Origin: Paenibacillus radicis (ex Xue et al. 2023)
Lineage (GTDB): Bacteria; Bacillota; Bacilli; Paenibacillales; NBRC-103111
DNA: 64,000 nt
Assembly: GCF_024722015.1 (NCBI RefSeq)
Contig: NZ_JANQBD010000033.1
Span: forward strand, 33,613 to 97,612
Direction: 5' to 3'
The notes under the pieces were generated by a model. The model had not been told where the DNA came from, searched no databases, and saw only the letters and a list, made by a program, of their open reading frames with translations. Position numbers and translations under genes: made by a program. Shown here in pieces: positions 44,098-53,738 of the stretch (the stretch's first letter is position 1; each line of letters opens with the position of its first letter).

Positions 44098-45705
44098 TCA
44101 ATTTCTTTTTTCTTTATAATCGATAGGCATAACGGCCAGAATTTGAGTGCCCTCTCCTTCGCTGCTGAAGATTTCAATAGTCCCGCCCAGCGACTCTACA
44201 AGAAACTTCATGTTACTGACACCAAGGCCGGTGTGATTAGGATCGGATAGTCGCGCATTCACATCAAAGCCAGCTCCGTTATCGAGCACAGCCAACTTAG
44301 CCTCGCCTGTCTCAAGATTCAACTCTATTTCAATGGAGCTGCTGCATCCGTGGCGAATTGCATTGCCGGCCGCTTCGGAAATAATTCGGAATAAGGCCTT
44401 CTGATGATTGACAGGCAGACGGTGGTCATCCCCTGTTATCTTCACATGGATGTCTACCGCATGCAGTTTGGACAAGCTATCCAGATGGGATGTGACCGTG
44501 CTGATCCAAAAGGAGCTGCCGTTTTTTCTTGAGCTGAGACTATAAATGGACGAGCGAAGTTCCTGTGAAGCGATATTGGATGATTCCAAAATGAGCTGAA
44601 GCTGATCCTTCAATTGCTTCTCCGGGATATTCGGCCATTGTCGAATTAAAGAATGCAGGGCATACACAATACCGAACATATGCTGTGATACGCTGTCATG
44701 CATTTCAGCAGCGATCCGATTCTGCTCCTCAATAATGATTAATTGATTCTCAATGCGCTCAAGCTGATGCCTTTCAAGAATAATGGCAAACAGCTCGGAT
44801 AAAAAGTAAAGCTGCTGCACGAACCAGCGTCTTCCTTCATCCTGAGAAGAAGTCTCAATCTTGATGCCCAGCACTCCCCAGAATCTAATCGTTGATTTGA
44901 CTGGCATGATTAGAAATTCACCGTAAATATACAGGTTTATTAATGAGGGGCTTTCCTGGCTTCGAAACTCCTTCAATCTCGATTCCATTTCCAAGCATAA
45001 TGTGGCCTCGACTTCACTGTGCCTGATTCCATGGACAATTAATCTCTCACCCTCCTCATTGGCACTAACATCCCAGAAAAAAGCCGTTTTCTGCTCAGTA
45101 AGTCTTAGCGCAAACTCGGTAAATATTTTTCGCAGGTTACCTGATTCGCTATGGGCCGCTGCTTCCACGATTTGATACAGTGACTTGATATGCCATAATG
45201 TTTCCTTGGTACGTTTATTCGCCCTCTCCAGCTTGTTCTTTACATCGGCTAACACTTGGATGAAAAAGGCCATGTACAAGAGCATCAGGTAAAAGTCGCT
45301 GTTGTTCAATACGAAGATTCCAATTGATTCATTATGACTGTCAGCCATGGAGTAAGAGAAAGACGTTACCAGTAAAATGTACCCCAGCAGCATTAACCAG
45401 CAGGAAACAGCAGATAAAGAGCTCGCAGCGATTAATGCAGGATTCATGACACACCATAAGAACGGGCTGTCAATTCCCCCTGTAAAAATGGTTTGGACAA
45501 CCATCCCCGCCATTTCCAGACCAATTATATACTTGAATTTCCTTGAGAATTTGCTGCTTCTTTGGTAAGCATAGGTAATCCCTTTTGCAAAAATAACCAA
45601 TGCCATAACAATACCCAGCTTAAACATGAATGGCGGATCTTTGTCCCCTAATAAAAAAACCAGAGAGGTAAGTGCAAGCGAACAATACCGATATAAATAA
45701 ATCAT
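44098..45705 (-). CDS. Sensor histidine kinase, NarL/DegS type
   Basis: About 535 aa from the ATG at 45705 (AGAGG five bases upstream); ATG at 45747 would add 14 residues. Five or six N-terminal membrane helices, then a coiled linker (KNKLERANKRTKE), a GAF-like domain (about residues 190-320), a HisKA_3 dimerization helix with the phospho-accepting His in AAEMHDSVSQHMFG, and a HATPase domain (EAAGNAIRHG, LDNGAGFD, GLGVSNM). A two-step signal is expected: a membrane sensor plus a soluble GAF sensor. The ligand is unknown. Confidence 0.88.
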   Translation of the reverse strand: MIYLYRYCSLALTSLVFLLGDKDPPFMFKLGIVMALVIFAKGITYAYQRSSKFSRKFKYIIGLEMAGMVVQTIFTGGIDSPFLWCVMNPALIAASSLSAVSCWLMLLGYILLVTSFSYSMADSHNESIGIFVLNNSDFYLMLLYMAFFIQVLADVKNKLERANKRTKETLWHIKSLYQIVEAAAHSESGNLRKIFTEFALRLTEQKTAFFWDVSANEEGERLIVHGIRHSEVEATLCLEMESRLKEFRSQESPSLINLYIYGEFLIMPVKSTIRFWGVLGIKIETSSQDEGRRWFVQQLYFLSELFAIILERHQLERIENQLIIIEEQNRIAAEMHDSVSQHMFGIVYALHSLIRQWPNIPEKQLKDQLQLILESSNIASQELRSSIYSLSSRKNGSSFWISTVTSHLDSLSKLHAVDIHVKITGDDHRLPVNHQKALFRIISEAAGNAIRHGCSSSIEIELNLETGEAKLAVLDNGAGFDVNARLSDPNHTGLGVSNMKFLVESLGGTIEIFSSEGEGTQILAVMPIDYKEKRN

Positions 45706-45747
45706 CCGGTCCTCTTTGGTTACAACTGCCTTCAATAGCGCCACCAT

Positions 45748-46278
45748 CCCTTATTGTCCCGTTTGCTGAGGCATTTTCTTTGTATACAGTCCCACAACCA
45801 GAAAGAACAATAGGTGATCTGATTAATTCTTTACATTTCCTCCTCCTGAAAAATAGTTGCAACGCTTATGTAAAGACTTCTATGTTAGTTACCCAAAAAA
45901 CCATTTTGAAACACGATAGAATGATACATACTGAACAAATGATTTTTAAGTATATACTCTTATATAATACGAATTTTTGATAAGTTTTGTGTCTTTTCAC
46001 ACAAAAATGAGTCTTTATTAGGTGAATCGATCTATATTTCCTTAAAAAGGTATACCTACTATTTACCATTAGTCGCAAACCTTTCACTCTTTTATTAGGA
46101 TCATTGCAGTCTCTTTCCATGCCATACAGTACTATTTACTCCCATCCAAAGTCCGGTTATTATTTCCAGTTTCGAGGAAAACAGGAAGTCCGCGGCGCTT
46201 AACTTATCATGCTGTCGAATGCTTGATGGAGGAATTCCGATCCTAATTGGGCTATCTTCTCCTGATAAAAAACAAAAA
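45748..46278. other. Intergenic, AT-rich, no gene recognised
   Basis: About 530 bases. Short frames lack ribosome sites. A partly symmetric AT-rich box lies near 45950-45970. Nothing else stands out. Confidence 0.4.
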
Positions 46279-46956
46279 GAGGCTGTCCCAAAAGGGTATC
46301 AGTGAATGAATCAGTCCCAAACTATGTACAAAGACGCCTCCAAAACCACCATGTAAGCGGAAATGGAAGCGTCTTTTTTGTAGGGAAATTCCCATCAGAG
46401 TGGGGGTTCGAAAATCCAAAAATGAGTCCGGCCGCTTTTTGGATGTTACTTAAGTGATGGGGCGAGAAGCGATGTTCAAAGGCTGCTTTCAATCTAGAGG
46501 AGACCATGATTTGTCGGGGCCGCTGCGGAAAGAAAAGAAATAGATGGAAATCCTCACGCTAATCCAGCGTGGATATCACCTTAAATCAATCTAACTGGAA
46601 AAACTAACTCTAATAGAGGGGATATGGTGGATATCAGCCAAAATACGTAGAATTAGCATGAGGAATTCCAGCTATAAGACTTGGAACGCTATTTTCGGAG
46701 TAACTAACTTGACGTTTTCCTGATAATTGCACGGAGTGCGCCAGACTGCCATGCAATGCCGTAACCGAACCACGAACCCGATACCCGCGATGAGTACGCG
46801 CTGGAAAGCGACCTCATCTTATTCATCACTAAGAATCCACAAGAATGTGCAAAAAAGCCTTCAACTATTAAAGTGGAATTGAGGGCTCTTTTGCAACCAT
46901 CTATTCAGGATAAAATGGTGGAGGGGTTGTCTCAAAATGTCTTTTGGGACAGCCCC
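46279..46956. mobile_element. Insertion-sequence-like relic with terminal inverted repeats
   Basis: The ends GGCTGTCCCAAAAG (46281-46294) and CTTTTGGGACAGCC (46941-46954) are perfect 14-base inverted repeats about 660 bases apart. The interior has no intact transposase; a 61-codon minus-strand frame (46322-46507) may be a fragment. It contains an inverted family B repeat (46525-46830), a terminator-like hairpin near 46331-46378 (AAGACGC/GCGTCTTTTTT) and another long hairpin near 46854-46897. It could be a deleted insertion sequence or a non-autonomous element. The IS family is not assigned. Confidence 0.5.
46525..46830 (-). repeat. Intergenic repeat family B, copy 3 (inverted)
   Basis: The reverse complement of the family B core: TAACTGGAAAAACTAACTC at 46592 pairs imperfectly with the GAATTAGCATGAGGAATTCC arm ending near 46675. 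The conserved tail GATGGAAATCC lies at 46543. It is the most diverged copy and sits inside the relic with inverted ends. Confidence 0.7.
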
Positions 46957-47008
46957 TTGGCAAATGAATACTGACCCTGAGCTTGCTCATCGTTCCCCTC
47001 CTCAGCTT

Positions 47009-48649
47009 TTACATTAGCGGATGGCGGATCGTCGCTTTGCATCCCCCGCTTGCTCTGCTGGTCAGTGACACGTTATAATTCGCGCCAAAGCGGATATGCA
47101 GCCTGCGGTTGACATTAAACAAGCCGACACCCCCAATCTGCTCAGGGGGCAGACTTTGACGGCTTATTTGGGCCTGCGCCTTGTCCGAGATACCAGGACC
47201 GTTATCCTCGACCGTGCATACCAGCTCCTCGCCTTCGATATACACACGAATGAGGATCTTGCCTTGTCCGGACGGAAGCTTGCTCAAGCCGTGCCTGACC
47301 GAATTCTCAACAAGCGGCTGAATAATTAATTTGAGAATCGGCATATTCAAAGCGCGCGGCTGCACATTCGTAATGACCTGAAATGTATCGTGATTGCGAA
47401 GCGATTCGATGCTCAGATAGCTTTTGACATGCTCAATCTCACGCTCGACAGTTGTAAATTCTTCCCCGTTATTGATGCTGTAACGTATTAAATTGCTTAA
47501 CGAGGTGACCATTTCGGTTATGGTCGCTTCCTTTACATGATCGGCTCTCCATTTGATGGCATCAAGTGTGTTATAAAGAAAATGCGGATTGATCTGATGG
47601 ATCAGCATTTGCATTTCTGTTTGCGACTTCTCGGATGCCATCTGATTCGTCGTGGCGAGCAGTTCCTGCATGCCAAAAATCAAAGAATTGTACCCTCTAG
47701 CCAACTGGCCGATCTCATCGCCCCGTTCCCCGTATTTCTCACTTGGTACAAGCTGCCCGAATTGAACCTTTTTCATATGGCCTACCATATATTTAATCGG
47801 AGAAATAAAGCTGTTCGTAATCAATACAAGCAGGATCGAAATCAAGCCAATGCTTGCCAGAATCAGCAGTACCGAGAAGCGCTTAATAATTTCCACCGGA
47901 CCGATCAGATCTTTTTCAGGAATGCTGGCGACTATCTTCCATGGCAAATTATCGAGTGGAATATTGGACATGAAAACATCCTTTTTCTGGGATTGCATAT
48001 TATCATGACTCGCGAACAATACGGCTTCGCTCTCATTCTCGACGATATAATGCCGGAAGTTTGGATATTCAGCCGGAGAAAGGAGCTGCTGATTGAATAG
48101 CGTCGCCGGAAAGCTCAGCTGAATAATCGCCAAAGGCCGCAGATCGGACATCGACCGGATCATTCTTGTATAAATGAATCGATTGCTCTCGAAATACCAA
48201 AGTCCCTTGCCCTTGAGCTGTATGGCCTTATGAAGCCAATTCGAGCTGTCCGAATTCATGCCTGATTGGATAAGCAGCGTATAAGCCGAATATCTCGACT
48301 CGTCCGCAGGATATATCGTCATTTCATAGCTTCCCCTTAACTCATTCATCAGCGTAATGGATCTGCTTAGAAATAACCGATCCTCAAGCCGATTATCAAG
48401 CACCTCAAGCTTCCCCGAAGCAATAATGGAATCCGAATGAAGCTCAGTCTGGATGAACAACTGCTCGATACGCAGACGATTTTGTTGCAAATTCTCCATA
48501 AGCAAGGTGGAGGTGACATGTTTAATTTGCTCGCTTGATTTGTTAAAATACCACATTCCGAGAATCGTAACCGTCACTGAGACGGACATGAACAAGAGGA
48601 TGAACATTTTGACGAACAAAGTTAGGTTGCTGATTTTGAATGCTTTCAT
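47009..48649 (-). CDS. Sensor histidine kinase, YesM type
   Basis: 546 aa. First membrane helix near residues 12-32, an extracellular sensor domain (about 35-265, Cache-like), a second helix (FSVLLILASIGLISILLVLI), HAMP (ISPIKYMVGHMKKVQFG), then the His_kinase domain with QINPHFLYNTLDAIKWRAD and an ATPase domain (VENSVRHGL, VEDNGPGIS). The ATG overlaps the stop of the partner regulator gene by four bases. YesM/YesN pairs usually control nearby sugar importers, here the one at 50354-53531. Confidence 0.9.
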   Translation of the reverse strand: MKAFKISNLTLFVKMFILLFMSVSVTVTILGMWYFNKSSEQIKHVTSTLLMENLQQNRLRIEQLFIQTELHSDSIIASGKLEVLDNRLEDRLFLSRSITLMNELRGSYEMTIYPADESRYSAYTLLIQSGMNSDSSNWLHKAIQLKGKGLWYFESNRFIYTRMIRSMSDLRPLAIIQLSFPATLFNQQLLSPAEYPNFRHYIVENESEAVLFASHDNMQSQKKDVFMSNIPLDNLPWKIVASIPEKDLIGPVEIIKRFSVLLILASIGLISILLVLITNSFISPIKYMVGHMKKVQFGQLVPSEKYGERGDEIGQLARGYNSLIFGMQELLATTNQMASEKSQTEMQMLIHQINPHFLYNTLDAIKWRADHVKEATITEMVTSLSNLIRYSINNGEEFTTVEREIEHVKSYLSIESLRNHDTFQVITNVQPRALNMPILKLIIQPLVENSVRHGLSKLPSGQGKILIRVYIEGEELVCTVEDNGPGISDKAQAQISRQSLPPEQIGGVGLFNVNRRLHIRFGANYNVSLTSRASGGCKATIRHPLM

Positions 48650-50223
48650 TTGCCGTATCTGAACTCCTTTGGAGTCATATTCGTTCTTTTCTTGAACAGC
48701 TTTCCGAAGTATTGAATTTCCTGATATCCGATTTTCTCGGCGATTTCATAAATTTTTAAATTCGTGCTGCGCAGCAGCTGCTTGGCCTGTTCAATACGAA
48801 TTTCGGTCAAATAATCCAAAAAGTTCTGCCCCGTCTCTTTCTTGAAAAGCCGGCTTAACCAAACCGGATGAATACTAAGCTCATCAGCTACAGTCTGCAG
48901 GGTAACCTCTTCCCCATATTTCATCTCAATGATGCGTTTAACTTTATCGATCAGGTAATGGGGATGGGGAGGCTGCTGCGGATCGACGGCAAGCTTCATT
49001 AATTCGCAGAGATGCCCGAACAGCAAATCCGTCAGATCGTCCATAGTCGGGCAGCGTTCGGCCTTCTCCCAAAGCTCCATAGGAAAATGGCTGATTTCCA
49101 TATCCACCTTTTCAGCAAGGATAGAGTGAACCTCCAGTATCCATTCGAAGCATTTGATCGACAAATCGCCTGTTTTACTCACATCCCTGTCCAGTATAAA
49201 GCGCTCAATTACTTTATCCAGCCCCTGCTTGACAGCAGACTCATCCCCATTCAATACCGCCTCAGCCACCCGTTGACCAATCCGTACGTCATCCTGCTCA
49301 TCTATCCGATCGGCAATTTCCACATATCTTACAATTCGTTTGCTGTTGTTCAATAGAGCGATCTTGAGTGCCTTGCGAGCCTGCTCGTAAGCTTCGGATA
49401 TGGCTTGAAAGGAATATTTCCGCTCACTGATGCCGATAGCAGGCCTTATTTTCTGATAGGCCAGCGCTCTTTCATAAATATCTTGAGCAATGCTCCATTC
49501 CTCTTCCCATGCCGTAAGGATGACCCAATCATGGTAAATACTGCGGATCATGACAGATGACTGATAGTTCTTCATAATATCCTCAGCAATATTTCCGATA
49601 GCAAACAGGTCCAGATTGATATCCTTATCTTCTTTGCCACGAAATTCATCTTTGTTAATACTTAACGAGATGACGACATAAGACTGCGTTTCAAGCCATT
49701 GCAGGTCCCATACCTGTAGACGGTGATGAATATGCTCCTGGAGTGCCGTTTTGTGCATACATAACCCTTGAACGAACTTTTCCCTCAGCGCCTCCGTCCC
49801 CAGACGGGCATAGGCCATTTGATTTCTGATTTGATCCTGGCTCGTTCGTTCGCGCTGAACCATGTCATAGACGGAGCGAATTTTATCGATCAATTCCTCT
49901 TTAAGGGTAGGCTTAAGAATATAATCGACCGCTCCTAATTGAATGCTTCGCTGGGCGTATGTAAAATTGCTGTAGCTGCTGATTACGATGACTTTAGGTT
50001 GGTAATCCATCGCTTTCACAGATTCCAACATATCCAAACCGCTCATCTCCGGCAGCAATATATCCGTTAAAATAATTTCAGGGCGGTATCGCTCAATAAG
50101 TGTAAGCGCTTCCTCTCCGGAGTGCTCTGCAAATACTTGCTCGAATGACAGCCCGCTTTGCTCTATGACCTCTTGAATACCCAATAAGATGTCTACTTCG
50201 TCTTCGATGACAATGATTTTCAC
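48646..50223 (-). CDS. Response regulator, YesN type with AraC output domain
   Basis: About 525 aa from GTG 50223, which follows AGAGGTGAT; an upstream TTG is less likely. Receiver domain residues 1-125 (VIEDEVD, Asp54 in LTDILLPEM, Lys in YILKPTLKEE). A long middle region without clear motifs follows. The last 100 residues hold two AraC helix-turn-helix units (VTLQTVADELSIHPVWLSRLFKKETG, KIYEIAEKIGYQEIQYFGKLFKK). It lies 130 bases downstream of the importer genes with a terminator-like hairpin between. Confidence 0.91.
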   Translation of the reverse strand: MKIIVIEDEVDILLGIQEVIEQSGLSFEQVFAEHSGEEALTLIERYRPEIILTDILLPEMSGLDMLESVKAMDYQPKVIVISSYSNFTYAQRSIQLGAVDYILKPTLKEELIDKIRSVYDMVQRERTSQDQIRNQMAYARLGTEALREKFVQGLCMHKTALQEHIHHRLQVWDLQWLETQSYVVISLSINKDEFRGKEDKDINLDLFAIGNIAEDIMKNYQSSVMIRSIYHDWVILTAWEEEWSIAQDIYERALAYQKIRPAIGISERKYSFQAISEAYEQARKALKIALLNNSKRIVRYVEIADRIDEQDDVRIGQRVAEAVLNGDESAVKQGLDKVIERFILDRDVSKTGDLSIKCFEWILEVHSILAEKVDMEISHFPMELWEKAERCPTMDDLTDLLFGHLCELMKLAVDPQQPPHPHYLIDKVKRIIEMKYGEEVTLQTVADELSIHPVWLSRLFKKETGQNFLDYLTEIRIEQAKQLLRSTNLKIYEIAEKIGYQEIQYFGKLFKKRTNMTPKEFRYGK

Positions 50224-50320
50224 GCAATCACCTCTCAACCATTATAACCCGACATGCGATAAACCCATATAGAGGTTGTTCAAAAAGTCCCTTTTGATTC
50301 TCCATAATAATGTGAAATGC

Positions 50321-50350
50321 AAGAAAACCCGTGCAATACGGGGTTCCCTG
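50321..50350 (-). terminator. Terminator-like hairpin after the importer genes
   Basis: AACCCCGT/ACGGGTT with a short loop and TTTTCTTG on the minus strand. It lies about 5-30 bases past the stop of the permease gene ending at 50354. Upstream at 50273-50290, GGTTGTTCAAAAAGTCC resembles an insertion-sequence end but has no partner. Confidence 0.55.
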
Positions 50351-50353
50351 TGC

Positions 50354-51172
50354 CTATCCCTTTACCGATCCTAATGTAATTCCTTTAATAAAGCTTCGCT
50401 GCAGCAGCAGGAAAAAAACGATCATAGGCACAGCCGCCAGGGAGGCTCCAGCCATTGCATAGCCATAGTTGACGTTATTTTCAGAATAGGTGATGGTCGA
50501 GATACCTAATGGCAGCGTCAGCTTCTCCTTGGATTGCAAAATAATAAGCTGCCATAAATAGTCGTTCCACGTGTGCATAAAAGCGAAAATGGACAACGCT
50601 CCAAGCGCAGGCAACAAAAGCGGCAAAATGATCCTAACAAACAATAGAATTTCCCCGGCACCATCGATCCTCGCTGATTCCACTATTTCATCGGGTATCG
50701 ATTTGGCGAACTGCCGTACAATGAACACCCCGAACGGGAAAGCGATCGCCGGGAGGATGACGCCCAGATAGCTGTCAATTAATCCTAGCTCTCTGCAAAG
50801 TATGTATAAAGGAACTAGGGTAACCTGAGTCGGCATCATCATAGTAGCAATAACAACAAAGAACAGCACGGTATTGCCGGGAAACTTTTTCTTCGCATAG
50901 GCATATCCCGCCATCGCCGAAAAAATAACGATAAAAATTACAGTGACCAAGCTTGTAAACACACTGTTGAACATCCAGAGCGGCGCTGGAGTTGTGGAAA
51001 AAATATGCTTATAGTTGAAAAGCCTGAACTTGGATGGAAACCATTCCGGAGGAATGGCCCAGATGGATACTTGCGATTTGAATGAGCCTGTCAGCATCCA
51101 ATACAACGGAAATATAAAAGCGATCGCTGCTAGTAAAAGAAACACGTACCTAAAGACAACATGTGATTTCAT
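50354..51172 (-). CDS. Carbohydrate ABC transporter permease (CUT1, MalG-like)
   Basis: 272 aa, six predicted helices. EAA loop: IVESARIDGAGEILLFVRIILPLLLPAL. The C-terminus, FIKGITLGSVKG, is typical of MalG-type subunits. The ATG at 51172 follows TAGAGGAGAATGG. It forms an importer with the permease and binding protein encoded upstream; no ATPase is in the cluster. Confidence 0.92.
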   Translation of the reverse strand: MKSHVVFRYVFLLLAAIAFIFPLYWMLTGSFKSQVSIWAIPPEWFPSKFRLFNYKHIFSTTPAPLWMFNSVFTSLVTVIFIVIFSAMAGYAYAKKKFPGNTVLFFVVIATMMMPTQVTLVPLYILCRELGLIDSYLGVILPAIAFPFGVFIVRQFAKSIPDEIVESARIDGAGEILLFVRIILPLLLPALGALSIFAFMHTWNDYLWQLIILQSKEKLTLPLGISTITYSENNVNYGYAMAGASLAAVPMIVFFLLLQRSFIKGITLGSVKG

Positions 51173-51215
51173 CCGTTTCCATTCTCCTCTAACGAATCGA
51201 ATCTGAGCTGTTCGT

Positions 51216-52079
51216 TTAATCTGTTTTGGATTTCATGAACCGGAACTGCAGCAGCGAGATGATTAAAATAATAACGAACAGGATGACGCTTTGGGCCGAA
51301 GCTTTACCAAATTCGAGTGAAACGAACGCAGTCTGGTAAATGGTATACACAAGGGATTCGGTTCCATGAAAAGGACCGCCTCCGGTTAATAAATGGATGA
51401 CGACAAAAATTTGAAACACGCTAATGGTCGAGGTGATCACAATTAATATCGTTGTGTGGGAGATTAAGGGCAGAGTAATGCTAAAAAATGTTCGAATCGG
51501 ACTTGCTCCATCGATCTCAGCAGCTTCGTATAATTCTTTGGACACACCGTCCATCCCCGACAAATACAAGATAATCGGTTGGCCGACCATCCAGGTAATG
51601 ACAACGCCGGATAATGCCATGATCGCGCTCAGTTGACCAGAGAATACATCAACACTCCCAAAGCCGAGCAGCTCAGAGAAGTACTTGATGATTCCGAAGC
51701 TCGGATTATACATCCAGCCCCAAACCAAGGAAAGCACGACTGGCGTACTGACGACCGGCAAATAAAATACGAGCCGAAAAAAGCTTTTGGATATTTTATG
51801 GAATCCCTGCATGAATGCTGCGATAACCAGCGACATAATGACAACACAAGGGACAATGATTAAAACAAAATAAAACGTGTTGACGAATGATTTGCGAAAC
51901 AGCTCTTCCCCGAACAAGCTTCGGTAATTATCAAATCCTGCGAAAACGGATGTATAAATATCAGCTTTAAATAGACTCAAATAAAATGTATACAGCAGCG
52001 GAAACACGAGAAACACGGTTAAAAACAACAAATTGGGTCCGATAAAAAAATAACTCCACATCGATTGGCGAAGCTTCAT
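51216..52079 (-). CDS. Carbohydrate ABC transporter permease (CUT1, MalF-like)
   Basis: 287 aa from the ATG at 52079, nine bases after GAGG. Six predicted helices and the EAA loop ELYEAAEIDGASPIRTFFSITLPLI. It starts SMWSYFFIGPNLLFLTVFLVFPLLYTFYLSLF, as in UgpA/MalF-type proteins. It is 43 bases from the downstream permease gene and about 100 bases from the binding-protein gene. Confidence 0.92.
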   Translation of the reverse strand: MKLRQSMWSYFFIGPNLLFLTVFLVFPLLYTFYLSLFKADIYTSVFAGFDNYRSLFGEELFRKSFVNTFYFVLIIVPCVVIMSLVIAAFMQGFHKISKSFFRLVFYLPVVSTPVVLSLVWGWMYNPSFGIIKYFSELLGFGSVDVFSGQLSAIMALSGVVITWMVGQPIILYLSGMDGVSKELYEAAEIDGASPIRTFFSITLPLISHTTILIVITSTISVFQIFVVIHLLTGGGPFHGTESLVYTIYQTAFVSLEFGKASAQSVILFVIILIISLLQFRFMKSKTD

Positions 52080-52181
52080 CTGCATGCACCTCAGCAATTT
52101 CTTATCATCTCGTTAGCAATCCATACACCTTCGTCCCAGTGCTGTGAAAGACCAGGACGAAGTTAATCCCACTGTTTTATC

Positions 52182-53531
52182 TCACTTCCTGGCAGCCAGC
52201 TCGTTCGCATTTTTCACGAAATCGTCAAGCGCTTGCTTCGGACTTTTTGCTTTCAGGAACGCCGCTTGCATTTCTGGATAAAACGCTTTTCTTAAGGAAG
52301 AGAAGTAAGCTTTATTTTTTCCCAAGTCGACGATTTCCAGCTTGTTTAACAGCTCGAACACCTCGGAGGCGTCTTTATTATTAATTTCATACGTCCCCGA
52401 TTTACGTGCGGATATCCCATAAGTCGCCTTGTTGATCGCTTTAATATTGTCAGGCTGCGTCAAAAATTTCACGAATTCAACTGCCGCTTTTTTCTTCTCC
52501 GTATCGGTTTGTTTGAAAATCGCATATCCGTTCTCGCCAGTTACTGTGATTTGCGGCTTCACCCCTTCTTTCATGACAGGAATGATTCCATACGCCTCAA
52601 CAGAAGGCTCCACCGCACCGTTCTTCTTACCTGCCTCCAAATCCCCATAAACCGGCGAGGTGTGATTTAAGACGGCCAGCTTGCCCTGTTTGAACAGCTC
52701 GAAGTTCGCAGTAACGTCCATTGTCACCGTTCCTGGAGCGACCAATCCTTCCTCCTGAAGGCTAAGCATAAAGTTGAGCGCTTCAACACCTTCAGGACCG
52801 TTCACTGTGTATTGAGTGAAATCTTGGTTCGCCCATTTAGCCCCGGCAGCAAGCAGGTTGTTAACCATCAGCTGATCCGCTTGCTCGTTTTTGGCAAAAT
52901 AAGCGATACCATATGTATTTTTATCTGCGACTTTCTTTAAGGCATCTTTCATTTCATTCCAGGTCCAGGAGCGATTCTTCGGCATCGCAACCCCTTTTTT
53001 CTCGAATATGGTTTTGTTCAGGAAAACTACCTGAGGCACACTGCCTAACGGAAGCGCATACAGCTTTCCATTGATCGTTCCCATGTTGAGAAATGCTTCT
53101 TTCCAATCCGCTTTATCGTCCTTTACCACATCATCAAGTTCCTCCAGGACGCTATTGCGGGCATGCTTGCTAATTCGAATCGGGATGTTATCGTATAAAA
53201 TGTCCGGAGGATTATTGCCTGCGACTGCTACGTTCACTTTCTGCTCGATATCCGAGAAAGGCACGGATTCTACTTTAACGGTTACATTCGGATGAAGCTT
53301 TTGAAATTCTGCTGCCTTCTGCTTCTCCCAATCCCCGTAATTTTTGCTGTCATAGCCCTCGATATCCTTAAATCCCGTACCCGCCCACATCGTTAATGTA
53401 ATCGTCTTGGCGCTGCCAGCCCCTGCAGTTTGGCTGCTGTCTTGCGGCTTCTGCACCGAATTGAACGCACAGCCTGCTGCTACTCCTGTAATTAATATAG
53501 CTGCTGCTCCTGTTTTTAATAACTTCTTCAT
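52182..53531 (-). CDS. Extracellular solute-binding lipoprotein of a sugar ABC importer
   Basis: 449 aa. Lipobox GVAAGCAF near residue 21. Family 1 motifs: LTMWAGTGFKDIE, FQKLHPNVTVKVESVPF and VNVAVAGNNPPDILYD. Adjacent genes for an N-acetylneuraminate lyase-like enzyme and YesM/YesN suggest it binds an amino sugar or sialic-acid-containing glycan. That substrate is inference from context. A strong terminator (53677-53720) separates it from the lyase gene, so it probably has its own promoter. Confidence 0.9.
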   Translation of the reverse strand: MKKLLKTGAAAILITGVAAGCAFNSVQKPQDSSQTAGAGSAKTITLTMWAGTGFKDIEGYDSKNYGDWEKQKAAEFQKLHPNVTVKVESVPFSDIEQKVNVAVAGNNPPDILYDNIPIRISKHARNSVLEELDDVVKDDKADWKEAFLNMGTINGKLYALPLGSVPQVVFLNKTIFEKKGVAMPKNRSWTWNEMKDALKKVADKNTYGIAYFAKNEQADQLMVNNLLAAGAKWANQDFTQYTVNGPEGVEALNFMLSLQEEGLVAPGTVTMDVTANFELFKQGKLAVLNHTSPVYGDLEAGKKNGAVEPSVEAYGIIPVMKEGVKPQITVTGENGYAIFKQTDTEKKKAAVEFVKFLTQPDNIKAINKATYGISARKSGTYEINNKDASEVFELLNKLEIVDLGKNKAYFSSLRKAFYPEMQAAFLKAKSPKQALDDFVKNANELAARK

Positions 53532-53676
53532 AGTCCCACCCCTTTGTCATGACTCAACAATCACGCTTAGTTGATTTGTTATCCTGATTATACTGAAAGC
53601 AGCGGGCCATTTTAACATGCATAAATTAGTATTTTACAATACAAAATTAACTTCCTTACTGGTTCACTAGCCTTAC

Positions 53677-53720
53677 AAAAAAACAGAGAACCCAGTCTAC
53701 CATAAACCGGGTTGCTCTGC
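53677..53720 (-). terminator. Strong rho-independent terminator after the lyase gene
   Basis: On the minus strand CAGAG-AACCCGG pairs with CTGGGTT-CTCTG and is followed by TTTTTTT. It lies about 20 bases after the lyase stop codon. Confidence 0.85.
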
Positions 53721-53738
53721 TTCGTTAGAACTAATTCA

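Noticed and set aside
46322..46507. Minus-strand 61-codon frame as a transposase
   Set aside because: Too short and without a DDE or HTH motif that I can identify; kept only as a possible fragment within the relic.
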